A stretch of 64,000 nt of DNA, taken from the NCBI GenBank assembly GCA_025356815.1, contig JANXQL010000026.1:62001-126000 (forward strand), in the 5' to 3' direction. Position 1 is the first letter of the stretch, and every line of letters starts with the position of its first letter. Shown one piece after another: positions 1 through 7,566 of the stretch. The position numbers were made by a program, and so were the translations under genes. The stretch is from Pseudomonadota bacterium (lineage in GTDB: Bacteria > Pseudomonadota > Gammaproteobacteria > Steroidobacterales > Steroidobacteraceae). The notes beneath the pieces were generated by a model. That model was not told the origin of the DNA. It worked only from the letters and a program-made list of their open reading frames with translations, and searched no databases.

Positions 1-8
1 GCGCTCAT
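1..8 (-). CDS. start of a further leftward gene (only its first codons in the window)
   Basis: Read leftward, the edge shows AAGGAG, five bases, then ATG at 8-6, followed by AGC and a partial codon. The Shine-Dalgarno is near perfect and lies 11 bases past the stop of the SDR gene, so a co-transcribed gene almost certainly begins here and runs out of the window. Nothing can be said about its product. Confidence 0.5.
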
Positions 9-18
9 TGGCACTCCT

Positions 19-804
19 TCAATGGGCGATCAGGATGCCGCCGTCGATCGGGATGATGGCGCCGGTGATGTAGCTGCCGGCGCGCGAGCACAGGAACATG
101 GCGAGCCCTGCGATGTCATCCGGCGTCCCCGTGCGGCCCAACGGGATGGACTTCAGGAGCGCGTTGCGCGCAGCGGCGTCCTTGAGCACAAAGCCCGTCA
201 TCTTCGACGGGAACAGGCCCGGGGCGATCGCATTGCACAGGATCCGGCGCGCGGCGAGGTCGTGCGCCATGACACGGGTCAGCTGGTGGATCGCGGCCTT
301 GCTGGCGGTGTAGGAGTAGGCCTTCATGACCTCGGTCGTCTCGGCGTAGACGCTGCCGATGTTGATGATCCGGGCAGGGCTTTCGTCGCTGGCCGCGGCC
401 TCCAGCAGCGGCAGCAGCCCCTGCGCCAGCATGAACGGCGCCTGCACGTTGACGGTCATGACCGGCGACCAGGCTCTGGCCGGAAACTCCTCCAGCGGCG
501 CGCCCCAGGTCTGACCGGCGTTGTTCACCAGCACGTCGAGGCGTCTCTCGGCGGCGGTGAGTTCCGCGACGATGACGGCGACGCCCTCGGCCGTGCCGAG
601 ATCTGCGACGATGCCCCGCACGAAGGCGCCACCGGCACCCAGCTGCGCGACGGCCTCTGCCAGGGCATCGGGCTTGCGGCCGGTGATCCAGACGCGGGCG
701 CCGGCGGCGGCGAACCCTTCCGAGAGCATTCGGCCGATGCCGCCGACCCCTCCGGTGATCAGCACGGTCTTGCCGGCGACCGAGTACAGGCTGTTGAGGT
801 CCAT
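19..804 (-). CDS. SDR family oxidoreductase (classical, glucose 1-dehydrogenase/FabG-like)
   Basis: A 261-residue NAD(P)-dependent alcohol/ketone oxidoreductase of the classical short-chain dehydrogenase family. Seen: the cofactor motif TGGVGGIG (17-24), NNAG (94-97), the catalytic Ser151-Tyr165-Lys169 set (YTASK), and the C-terminal PIDGG. I start it at ATG 804 because GGGGAG sits seven bases upstream and the fold begins right after. An upstream in-frame ATG at 873 would add 23 residues that look non-coding. It is transcribed divergently from the B12-dependent mutase across a shared promoter region, so it probably acts on an alcohol or ketone of the same pathway. The substrate is not identifiable. 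Confidence 0.88.
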   Translation of the reverse strand: MDLNSLYSVAGKTVLITGGVGGIGRMLSEGFAAAGARVWITGRKPDALAEAVAQLGAGGAFVRGIVADLGTAEGVAVIVAELTAAERRLDVLVNNAGQTWGAPLEEFPARAWSPVMTVNVQAPFMLAQGLLPLLEAAASDESPARIINIGSVYAETTEVMKAYSYTASKAAIHQLTRVMAHDLAARRILCNAIAPGLFPSKMTGFVLKDAAARNALLKSIPLGRTGTPDDIAGLAMFLCSRAGSYITGAIIPIDGGILIAH

Positions 805-884
805 CGCAGCGCTCCCCTGCAGTGCATGGTCAGTTCCGGCTGCTTTTTCCGCCGGAATTGACTCTATGTACAAAATTAAAACTC

Positions 885-914
885 TTGGTAGATTCCTGAT
901 ACCAACAGTATACT
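885..914. promoter_or_regulatory. divergent promoter region with inverted repeat (SDR | mutase)
   Basis: An AT-rich island in GC-rich DNA. Rightward: -35 TTGGTA (885-890), an 18-base spacer and -10 TATACT (909-914), giving a start near 921 for the mutase operon. Leftward: the mirror TTGGTA (905-900) with a TTTTAA/TTTAAT -10 near 881-875, serving the SDR gene. The two TTGGTA/TACCAA arms form a perfect 6-9-6 inverted repeat (885-905), a plausible repressor operator. AGTATACT (907-914) is an 8-base palindrome. All of this was read by eye; no start site is proven. Confidence 0.5.
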
Positions 915-960
915 AACCATCAGGTCGCATCACGTCGATCGCACGGGACCGTCCCAGCTG

Positions 961-2592
961 ATGAGCCGTCCACCGCTACCGCCGACGTTCGCCACCCGCT
1001 CGGGCATCCCTCTGCGCGCATCCTACGGTCCCGAGGACGTACCCGAATCGCACCGCGCGGTGATGGGTACCCGTCCCGGTCAGCCGCCGTTCCATCGCGG
1101 CGGGTTCGCGCAAGGCTATCGCACCAAGCCCTGGCGCATCTTCCAGCTGTCGGGCTTCGGCAAGCCGGAAGACGAGAACGAGCGCATCAAGTTCCTGCTG
1201 GAACACGGCGAGACCGGCTTCCTGATGGAGCACGACCGCAACACCGCCGACCACATGTACAACGTCGACCACCCCGATGTGGTCGCCCGGCGGGAAGATG
1301 TCGGCCAGACCGGGGCGGTCATGCAGAGCGTGCGCGAGGTCGCCATCTGCCTGGACGGCATCCCGATCGAGTCGACCTATGGCCACGCCGGCGGCGCGGT
1401 CGTGCAGCACGCGCCGTTCGCGCTCGCCGCCTACTGGACCGTTGCCAAGCGCCGCGGCATTGCGCTGGACGCACTCGGCGGGACCGGCCAGAGCGACTTC
1501 TTCCTGACCTACCTCGGCTGCGTCACCAAGCAGCAGGTGCCGACCGCGGCCGGCCTGCGGCTCAACGCCGACATCATCGAGTTCTGCAGCGAGCACGTCC
1601 CCAAGTGGGTGCCGGTCTCGATAGCCGGCTACAACGGCGGCGACACGGGGCTGAACGCCTACCAGGAACTCGGCGCGGTGATCGCCAACGCCATCGAGTA
1701 CCTCGACGAGATCAAGCGCCGTGGCCGGCTCGACATGGCCACCGCCGCCTACCGCGTCGCGGGCGTCAATTTCCGCAGCACGATGGACATCTTCGAGGAC
1801 GCGGCCAAGCTGCGTGCCGCTCGCAAGATGTGGTGCACGCTGCTGCGGGACCGCTACGGCATCACCGACGAGCGCGCGCAACGGATGCGCATCCACATCG
1901 TCACGGCCGGGTCGATGATGACCTACCAGCAGCCGTTCAATAACATCGTGCGCGGCACGCTGATGGCCCTGTCCGCGGTGCTCGGCGGAACGCAGTCGCT
2001 GGGTGTCTCCGGCTATGACGAGGCGATCTCGATTCCTAGCGAGCACGCCCACCAGATGTCGGTGCGCATCCAGCAGATCCTGCAGCACGAGACCAATCTC
2101 GCGTCGGTGGCCGATCCGCTCGGCGGCTCCTACTACATCGAGACGCTCACCGCGGACATCGAGAAACGTGCATGGGAGTTCGCTGCCGACATCGAGCAGC
2201 GCGGCGGCTTCCTCGCGACGCTCGACTCGGGCTGGCTGCACGCCCGCGCCCGCGACAATCAGGTCGCCTGGCAGCAGGCCGAGAACGACGGGCGCCAGAC
2301 GATCGTCGGCGTGACCGACTTCCGCGGCGACTCGACGCCCTTCGAGGTGGACGGATTCCCCGGCGTGAACGACTCCTTCGACGTTGCGCTCGAACGCCTC
2401 CACACGGTCAAGCGCGAGCGCCACGAGGCAGGCGCGCACGCGGCGCTGAAGGGCCTCGAGGCGGCGTGCCGCGGCACTGCCAACGTGATGCCGGCGATGA
2501 TGGTCGCCCTCGACGCCGAGGTCACCCTGGGCGAGGTCGGCGATCTGTTCCGCGACGTGTGGGGCGACTGGCAGACCCCGGAGCTGATCTGA
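961..2592 (+). CDS. B12-dependent acyl-CoA mutase, large (catalytic) subunit, divergent
   Basis: A 543-residue protein matching the TIM-barrel catalytic domain of methylmalonyl-CoA mutase-type enzymes, which shift a carbonyl-CoA group between adjacent carbons by radical chemistry. Recognisable family blocks are SGFG (64-67), VDHPDV (102-107), PKW (214-216), the GTQSL block, the DEAISIP block and ADPLGGSYYIE. It lacks the B12-binding domain, which is the next gene, as in the split isobutyryl- and 2-hydroxyisobutyryl-CoA mutases. Aligned by hand, specificity positions differ from all three well-known types: Leu63 (Tyr/Phe/Ile elsewhere), Glu90 (Ala or Asp elsewhere) and Val188 (Arg or Gln elsewhere). 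Asn225 in GYN replaces the near-universal GYH histidine. The mutase family is clear; the substrate is not. Confidence 0.88.
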   Translation: MSRPPLPPTFATRSGIPLRASYGPEDVPESHRAVMGTRPGQPPFHRGGFAQGYRTKPWRIFQLSGFGKPEDENERIKFLLEHGETGFLMEHDRNTADHMYNVDHPDVVARREDVGQTGAVMQSVREVAICLDGIPIESTYGHAGGAVVQHAPFALAAYWTVAKRRGIALDALGGTGQSDFFLTYLGCVTKQQVPTAAGLRLNADIIEFCSEHVPKWVPVSIAGYNGGDTGLNAYQELGAVIANAIEYLDEIKRRGRLDMATAAYRVAGVNFRSTMDIFEDAAKLRAARKMWCTLLRDRYGITDERAQRMRIHIVTAGSMMTYQQPFNNIVRGTLMALSAVLGGTQSLGVSGYDEAISIPSEHAHQMSVRIQQILQHETNLASVADPLGGSYYIETLTADIEKRAWEFAADIEQRGGFLATLDSGWLHARARDNQVAWQQAENDGRQTIVGVTDFRGDSTPFEVDGFPGVNDSFDVALERLHTVKRERHEAGAHAALKGLEAACRGTANVMPAMMVALDAEVTLGEVGDLFRDVWGDWQTPELI

Positions 2593-2596
2593 CGCC

Positions 2597-2992
2597 ATGA
2601 CCAACGCCGCTGCCCGCATCCTGCTCGTGAAGACGTCCCTTGACGGCCACTGGCGCGGCCTGTCGGTCGTTGCCCGCGCGCTGCGCGACGCGGGCTTCCA
2701 CGTGATCATGGGGGGCATGCTCACCGGCGCCGAGATTGTCCGCGCCGCCGTGGACGAGGACGTGGACCTGGTGGGTCTGAACGTCGGTGGCCACGTCGAG
2801 GTGGTCATCCGGGTCATCGGCGAGCTGCGCGCCGCGCGGCAGGACCTGCCGATCTTCGCCGGCGGCGTCCTGCCGCCGTCCAGCTGCAGACGCCTAAATG
2901 CGATGGGCGTGGAGACTTTCCCGCCCGGCTCGTCGCTCGATGAGATCGTGGCCGCCGCACGCCGACTGACGGCACCCGTCGCGGGCGCCTGA
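2597..2992 (+). CDS. B12-binding (small) subunit of the acyl-CoA mutase
   Basis: A 131-residue cobalamin-binding domain of the methylmalonyl-CoA mutase C-terminal type. Seen: the base-off/His-on signature DGHWRG (Asp16, His18, Gly21), which supplies the lower axial ligand to cobalt, the conserved Lys12 four residues before the Asp, and a GGV turn near residue 98. It begins four bases after the large-subunit stop, so the two are translated together and should form an alpha/beta complex. The GLNVGGH stretch stands where SxLxGAH-like sequences are usual. The length fits stand-alone small subunits such as those of isobutyryl- or 2-hydroxyisobutyryl-CoA mutase. The stop lies 7 bases from the stop of the convergent meaB gene. 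Confidence 0.93.
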   Translation: MTNAAARILLVKTSLDGHWRGLSVVARALRDAGFHVIMGGMLTGAEIVRAAVDEDVDLVGLNVGGHVEVVIRVIGELRAARQDLPIFAGGVLPPSSCRRLNAMGVETFPPGSSLDEIVAAARRLTAPVAGA

Positions 2993-2999
2993 CCCGCCG

Positions 3000-3950
3000 C
3001 TAGAGCCGGGAAAGCACCGCCGCGCTGGCCTCCGGTAGCGAGCGCTCACCGCGCTCCACGGCCGCGACCAGTGCCGCGATCGAGGGCTCCGAGAGCGCCG
3101 CCGCGAGCCGCACGCGCAGTTCCCGGTCGACAAGTGCGCGGATCGCAAGCGCACTGAAGCGCTGGCGACGCAGCGGCAGCGCGCCGCTGCCTTCCTGGAA
3201 CTGGCGATGCGCGTCGATCGCCGCCCACAGCTCGCCGGTCCCGCGCCGCTCGCTCGCCACGGTGTCCAGTACCGGCACCCGCCAGCCACCCTTCGGTCCG
3301 GCCGCGAGCAGGCGCTCGAGGTCGTACCTGAGCACGGCGGCACCGTCACGATCGGCCTTGTTGATGACGAACACGTCCGCCACCTCGAGCAGGCCGGCCT
3401 TGACCGCCTGCACCTCGTCGCCCCAACCGGGGTTCAGCACGACGATGGTGGTCGCGGCCGCCTCGACGACATCCAGCTCCGACTGGCCGACGCCGACCGT
3501 TTCGATCAGGATCCAGGGCCACCCGGCCGCATCGAGTGCGCGCACCGCCAGCGGTGTCGTCGCCGACAGCCCGCCACCGTGCGGGTCGGCGGTCATCGAG
3601 CGCACGAACACACGCGGATCCGCTGTCGCACTCTCCATGCGCATGCGATCGCCGAGGATCGCACCGTGCGTCAGCGGTGAACGGGGATCGAGCGCGAGGA
3701 CGGCGGTGCGCCGATCGGCACGCAGTGCCTCGTCGAGCAGCGCGCCGACCAGTGTCGACTTGCCGGCACCGGGGGCGCCCGTGATCCCCACCGTGTAGGC
3801 GCGTCCGGTATGCGGCGCGATCGCAGCGTCGAGCACCGCGATCGCGGCCGGATCGCGCTCCAACCGTGTCAGCACCCGCGCCAGGGCCGCGCGTTCTCCG
3901 GCGACGAGCCGCAACGCCAGAGCGCCGGCGTCGGTGCCCAGCGTGGTCAC
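3000..3950 (-). CDS. meaB: MeaB/ArgK-type GTPase, mutase chaperone
   Basis: A 316-residue SIMIBI-class G protein that guards and reloads B12-dependent acyl-CoA mutases by gating cofactor delivery and removing inactivated cobalamin. Seen: P-loop GAPGAGKST (58-66), the LDPRSP and GAILGDRMRM blocks typical of MeaB, the ETVGVGQSE switch and the NKAD base-specificity motif. Start is GTG at 3950, four bases after the stop of the upstream dehydrogenase gene, so the two form a leftward operon running head-on into the mutase genes. That placement makes the neighbouring mutase its likely client. The family's ETVGVGQSE and RSM motifs are intact, so it should be active. Confidence 0.93.
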   Translation of the reverse strand: MTTLGTDAGALALRLVAGERAALARVLTRLERDPAAIAVLDAAIAPHTGRAYTVGITGAPGAGKSTLVGALLDEALRADRRTAVLALDPRSPLTHGAILGDRMRMESATADPRVFVRSMTADPHGGGLSATTPLAVRALDAAGWPWILIETVGVGQSELDVVEAAATTIVVLNPGWGDEVQAVKAGLLEVADVFVINKADRDGAAVLRYDLERLLAAGPKGGWRVPVLDTVASERRGTGELWAAIDAHRQFQEGSGALPLRRQRFSALAIRALVDRELRVRLAAALSEPSIAALVAAVERGERSLPEASAAVLSRL

Positions 3951-3954
3951 AGCG

Positions 3955-5124
3955 TCAGAGCGCGCGTCGCAGCAACTCGATCAGCGCGCCGCTGTCGGGA
4001 ACCGGGCGAGGGTTCGTGCCGCACCAGATGTCCTGGAACGTGAAGCCGGCAAGCGCCTGCAGGTCCGACTCCTTGATGCCGACCGTCGTGAGGCTGCGCG
4101 GCATGCCGAGGCTGCGGATGATCCGGTCGGCGAGCACGCTCGCCTTCGTGTCCGGCTCGCCCAGCGCAACGCTGATCAGCTTCTGGCGATGGCTGTTGAC
4201 GCTCTCGTTGAAGTCGAGTGCGAACGGTGCCATCACGCAGGATGTGTAGCCGTGCGGCACGTCGAAGGAGCCGCCGAGCGCATGACCGATCGCGTGGCTG
4301 ATCCCCATCGGCAGGCCGGAGACGATCGCGACCATCGAGCACCAGGCGCCTTCCTGGCATTTCTGCCGCGCAGCGAGATCGGCGGCGTTCGCCTTGACCG
4401 CTGCCAGGCCCTGCGACAGCAGCCGCAGGCCGTTCATGGCCATGCCGTCCCAGTAGTGGTTCGAGTTCAGCGAGCCAAGTGTCTCGAAGCAGTGATCGAG
4501 CGAGCGCACGCCGGTGGAGAACCAGATCCACTCCGGCGTATGGGTCGTGACCGCCGGATCGAGCACGATCGCACGCGGCGTCATCGTCGGGTGGAAGTAG
4601 GCCTGCTTTACGTTGATGACCTTGTCGGTCGCGCCGGACAGCGGGTTGAACTCGCCGCCCGAAAGCGTCGTCGGTACGATCACGACCGGGATGTCCGGGC
4701 CTTCGAAGGCCGGCATGGTCACCGTTCGGTCGGGGTTTACCACGACGTGATACGGCTCCATGGACGTGGGGGTGCGCAGGCCGTGCTTGAGGCACAGCGC
4801 GAGGATCTTGGTCGCGTCGGTGACCGAGCCGCCACCGAGCGAGATCAGAAGATCCGGCTTCAGCGGCTCCGCGGCCGCGACCGCGGCGCAGACGTCCTCG
4901 CGCGGAACATGCGGTCGGACGCTGTCGAAGATGCCGACCAGCCGGTCGCCGAGGGCGCGCTGGATCTTCTGGACCTCGTCGGTCTTGTGGCGCAGGGTAT
5001 TGCTGCACACCAGGAACACGCGCTTCGCGCCGTGCAGGGCAGCCTCGTCCGCCAGTGCGTCGGCACATGGGCGGCCGCTGTGGACCCGCTGGAGCGGGGT
5101 CAAACCGATCGTCGTCTGGTACAT
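3955..5124 (-). CDS. iron-ADH-fold dehydrogenase (maleylacetate reductase-like subgroup)
   Basis: A 389-residue member of the iron-containing alcohol dehydrogenase superfamily. Seen: the nucleotide-binding GGGSVTDATK, PTTLSGGEF in the place of the maleylacetate reductase PTT motif, two conserved metal-position histidines (HAIGHALGG and VPHG) and the SLDH segment. In metal-dependent members the first helix reads G-x-D-A-x-x-H; here it is G-V-R-S-L-D-H, so the first Asp ligand is Arg. That suggests a metal-independent or altered site, as in the maleylacetate reductases. ATG at 5124 is preceded by GGAG at good distance; a longer frame upstream overlaps the divergent promoter. First gene of the operon with meaB. 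Substrate unknown, probably an alcohol/aldehyde or enone in the island's pathway. Confidence 0.85.
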   Translation of the reverse strand: MYQTTIGLTPLQRVHSGRPCADALADEAALHGAKRVFLVCSNTLRHKTDEVQKIQRALGDRLVGIFDSVRPHVPREDVCAAVAAAEPLKPDLLISLGGGSVTDATKILALCLKHGLRTPTSMEPYHVVVNPDRTVTMPAFEGPDIPVVIVPTTLSGGEFNPLSGATDKVINVKQAYFHPTMTPRAIVLDPAVTTHTPEWIWFSTGVRSLDHCFETLGSLNSNHYWDGMAMNGLRLLSQGLAAVKANAADLAARQKCQEGAWCSMVAIVSGLPMGISHAIGHALGGSFDVPHGYTSCVMAPFALDFNESVNSHRQKLISVALGEPDTKASVLADRIIRSLGMPRSLTTVGIKESDLQALAGFTFQDIWCGTNPRPVPDSGALIELLRRAL

Positions 5125-5185
5125 GACGGTCTCCGGTCGCGTGACAGATTTGAGGCCGGCGCGGCGTTCCGCGCGGGTCCCGCCA

Positions 5186-5215
5186 ATTGTACTGGGTATA
5201 CCGATCGTGTACAAA
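5186..5215. promoter_or_regulatory. symmetric divergent promoter (Fe-ADH/meaB | CoA ligase operon)
   Basis: Rightward: -35 TTGTAC (5187-5192), a 17-base spacer and -10 TACAAA (5210-5215). Leftward, the same elements in mirror: TTGTAC (5214-5209), 17 bases, TACAAT (5191-5186). Each -35 therefore overlaps the -10 of the opposite promoter. GGTATACC (5195-5202), an 8-base palindrome, sits in the shared spacer and is a candidate operator. A rightward start near 5222 favours the ligase start at 5251 over the in-frame ATG at 5215. Confidence 0.55.
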
Positions 5216-5250
5216 TGCTTACCATCGGGAAACGGAATGCTACAACCGGT

Positions 5251-6888
5251 ATGAACTCGCCCACGACCGTGCCGACGCGCCACGCCGATCCGCGCGTCCC
5301 GGCGCGCGAAACCTGCGTTGTCCGCTATCTGATCGACCGCTTTGCCGCGGAGCGGCCGAAGCAGGTATACGCGCTGTTCGACGGCGGGCTCAGCTTCACC
5401 TTCGGCGAGCTGGCGCGCCGCACGCGGTGCATCGCCGCGGGCCTTGCGCAGCTGGGTGTCGCTCAGGGCGACCACGTGCTTGCCTGGCAGCCGAACACCC
5501 CGGAAATGCTACTGACGTTTTTCGCGATCAACTATCTCGGCGCGGTGTACGTGCCAATCAACACCGCCTTTCGCGGCGGCGTGCTCGAGCACGTGATCGA
5601 CAACTCCGATGCTAGCGTGGCAATCGTCCATGCCGACCTCGTGCCGCGGCTGCACGGCGTGCGGCTGGCCCGGCTCGCGCAACTGGTGGTCGTCGGCGGC
5701 GCGGTGCCGGCGCAGGTGCCGCTGCCGTCAGTGCCGTTCGCGACCCTTGAGCACGGCGCGGCCGAACCCGGCCCGCTGAAGCGGCCGATCGAGCCGTGGC
5801 ACACGCAGTCGATCATCTATACGTCGGGCACGACCGGGCCGTCCAAGGGTGTGCTGTCGTCATACCTGCACATGTACACGAACCCCGGGCCGGAGGCCTG
5901 GCACTTCGTGACCGGCGCGGATCGCTTCCTGGTCAACATGCCAATGTTCCACATCGGCGGACTGGGCCTTTCGTTCGCGATGCTGGCGCGCGGCGGCTCG
6001 CTGGTGATGCCGGAGCGGTTCTCGACAGAACGCTTCTGGCCGCTGGTACGGGAGACCGAGGTGACGGTCGTGTTCCTGCTCGGCGTCATGGCGACCTTCC
6101 TGCTGAAGGCGCCGCCGTCGCCCGACGACCGCCGCCATCAGGTGGCCAAGTGCTTCATCGTGCCATTGAGCGAGGGCTCGCAGCAGTTCCATGATCGCTT
6201 CGGCATCGACGTCTACACGATTTTCAACATGACCGAGATCTCCTCGCCGATCGTCTCGGAGCCGAACCCCGCCGTGCGTGGCACCTGCGGCAAGGTGCGT
6301 GCCGGCGTCGACGTCCGGCTCGTGGACGAGAACGACTGTGAGGTCGCGACCGGCAGCGTCGGCGAGATGATCGTGCGCACCGACCGGCCGTGGGCGATGA
6401 ATAGCGGCTACTACAAGAACGTCGAGGCCACTGTGAGCGCCTGGCGCAACGGCTGGTTCCATACCGGCGATGCGTTCCGATGCGATGCCGACGGCAACTT
6501 CTTCTTCGTCGACCGCATCAAGGACGCGATTCGTCGGCGCGGCGAGAACATCTCCTCCTTCGAGGTGGAGGCCGAGATCGTGGCCTACCCGGACGTACGC
6601 GAGGCAGCGGTGATCGCCGTGCCCAGCGAGTTCGGCGAGGACGAGGTGATGGCGGTGGTCGCCGCCGCTCCCGGTCGCGAAATCGACCCGGCGGCGCTAA
6701 TCGAGTTCCTGCGCGAGCGGCTGGCCTACTTCATGATCCCGCGCTATATCCGCATCCTGCCGGAACTGCCGAAGACGCCCTCGTCGAAGGTCCTGAAAAC
6801 CGACCTGCGCACGACCGGGATCACCGTCGAGACCTGGGACCGCGAAAAGGCGGGGATCGTCGTCCGGCGCGATAAGATCGGCAACTGA
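5251..6888 (+). CDS. acyl-CoA synthetase (AMP-forming, CaiC-like)
   Basis: A 545-residue ANL-superfamily ligase that activates a carboxylic acid to its CoA thioester with ATP. Seen: A3 P-loop YTSGTTGPSKG (190-200), an A5-like FNMTEISSP, A7 WFHTGD, the A8 hinge DRIKDAIRRRGENIS and the catalytic C-terminal Lys in PSSKVLK. FNMTE together with RRRGENIS is the style of crotonobetaine/carnitine-CoA ligases, whose relatives often handle small or unusual acids. ATG 5251 is chosen because the predicted promoter would start transcription just before it and the fold begins soon after; no strong Shine-Dalgarno is visible. First gene of a seven-gene rightward run ending at 14412, and the probable entry enzyme of the pathway. 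Confidence 0.88.
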   Translation: MNSPTTVPTRHADPRVPARETCVVRYLIDRFAAERPKQVYALFDGGLSFTFGELARRTRCIAAGLAQLGVAQGDHVLAWQPNTPEMLLTFFAINYLGAVYVPINTAFRGGVLEHVIDNSDASVAIVHADLVPRLHGVRLARLAQLVVVGGAVPAQVPLPSVPFATLEHGAAEPGPLKRPIEPWHTQSIIYTSGTTGPSKGVLSSYLHMYTNPGPEAWHFVTGADRFLVNMPMFHIGGLGLSFAMLARGGSLVMPERFSTERFWPLVRETEVTVVFLLGVMATFLLKAPPSPDDRRHQVAKCFIVPLSEGSQQFHDRFGIDVYTIFNMTEISSPIVSEPNPAVRGTCGKVRAGVDVRLVDENDCEVATGSVGEMIVRTDRPWAMNSGYYKNVEATVSAWRNGWFHTGDAFRCDADGNFFFVDRIKDAIRRRGENISSFEVEAEIVAYPDVREAAVIAVPSEFGEDEVMAVVAAAPGREIDPAALIEFLRERLAYFMIPRYIRILPELPKTPSSKVLKTDLRTTGITVETWDREKAGIVVRRDKIGN

Positions 6889-6938
6889 TAGCTGCGGCGC
6901 TGCAACCTGCGGCGCCGGCCGCACCGGATCACAAGACC

Positions 6939-7547
6939 ATGAAGTCACCCGAACTGAAGACCGAGGTCCAGGAATTCAAGCGCCGGCGCATCCTTGAGGA
7001 GTCGCGCGAGCTGTTCTATTCGCTCGGTTACGAGGCGACGACGCTGGACGCGATCGCGGAAGGCCTGAACGTCACCAAGCCGTTCATTTACTCCTACTTC
7101 AAGAACAAGAGTGAGATCCTGCGGGCGATCTGCGAAATCGGCATCCGCTCTTCCCTGGCAGCGCTCGCCGAGGCGCTGGCAACATCGCTGCCGCCGCGCG
7201 AGAAGCTGCGGATGATCGTCGACAGCGTCGTCTCGATCATCATCAAGAACCAGAAGTACATCGTCGTCTACGAGCGCGAGGAAAAGAACCTCCAGCCGCG
7301 CGATGCCAAGCAGCTGATGGCACTGCGCAAGGAGTTCGGCATTCACCTCGCAACGCTGCTCGAGGCCGGTGCCCGCAGCGGCGACTTCGACGTCGACGAC
7401 CCGGTGCTGACCGCGGTCTCGATCGGCGGGCTGGTGACCTGGGTGGCCAGCTGGTACCGGCCGCTCGGTCGCTGGACACAGACCGACGTGACCGCGCACA
7501 TGATCCGCAACGTCGAGCGGATGGTGTGCCGCCACCCCGTGCCGTGA
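6939..7547 (+). CDS. TetR family transcriptional regulator
   Basis: A 202-residue TetR-type repressor. The N-terminal helix-turn-helix is clear: TLDAIAEGLNVTKPFIYSYF followed by KNKSEIL, about residues 30-60. The rest is the helical ligand-binding domain, as in regulators of acyl-CoA or fatty-acid catabolism. It sits second in the ligase operon, between the ligase and the dienoyl-CoA-reductase-like SDR, so it probably regulates the island in response to a pathway acyl-CoA. The palindromes at 907-914 and 5195-5202 (RGTATACY) are candidate binding sites. Ligand and targets are inferred only from position. Confidence 0.9.
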   Translation: MKSPELKTEVQEFKRRRILEESRELFYSLGYEATTLDAIAEGLNVTKPFIYSYFKNKSEILRAICEIGIRSSLAALAEALATSLPPREKLRMIVDSVVSIIIKNQKYIVVYEREEKNLQPRDAKQLMALRKEFGIHLATLLEAGARSGDFDVDDPVLTAVSIGGLVTWVASWYRPLGRWTQTDVTAHMIRNVERMVCRHPVP

Positions 7548-7566
7548 CTGGACTGACGGATCCCGC

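Noticed and set aside
804-960. Cobalamin riboswitch upstream of the mutase
   Set aside because: The gap is only about 155 bases, the predicted leader about 40, and no B12-box-like or pseudoknot structure was recognisable.
976-2817. 613-residue leftward open frame opposite the mutase
   Set aside because: Shadow of a GC-rich gene: Arg/His/Gly/Asp-rich with no motif, and fully antisense to two well-supported genes.
3934-5250. Long rightward open frame running into the CoA ligase (would give a 984-residue fusion)
   Set aside because: The first about 440 residues are low-complexity antisense translation of the Fe-ADH gene. The real ligase begins at 5251 after its promoter.
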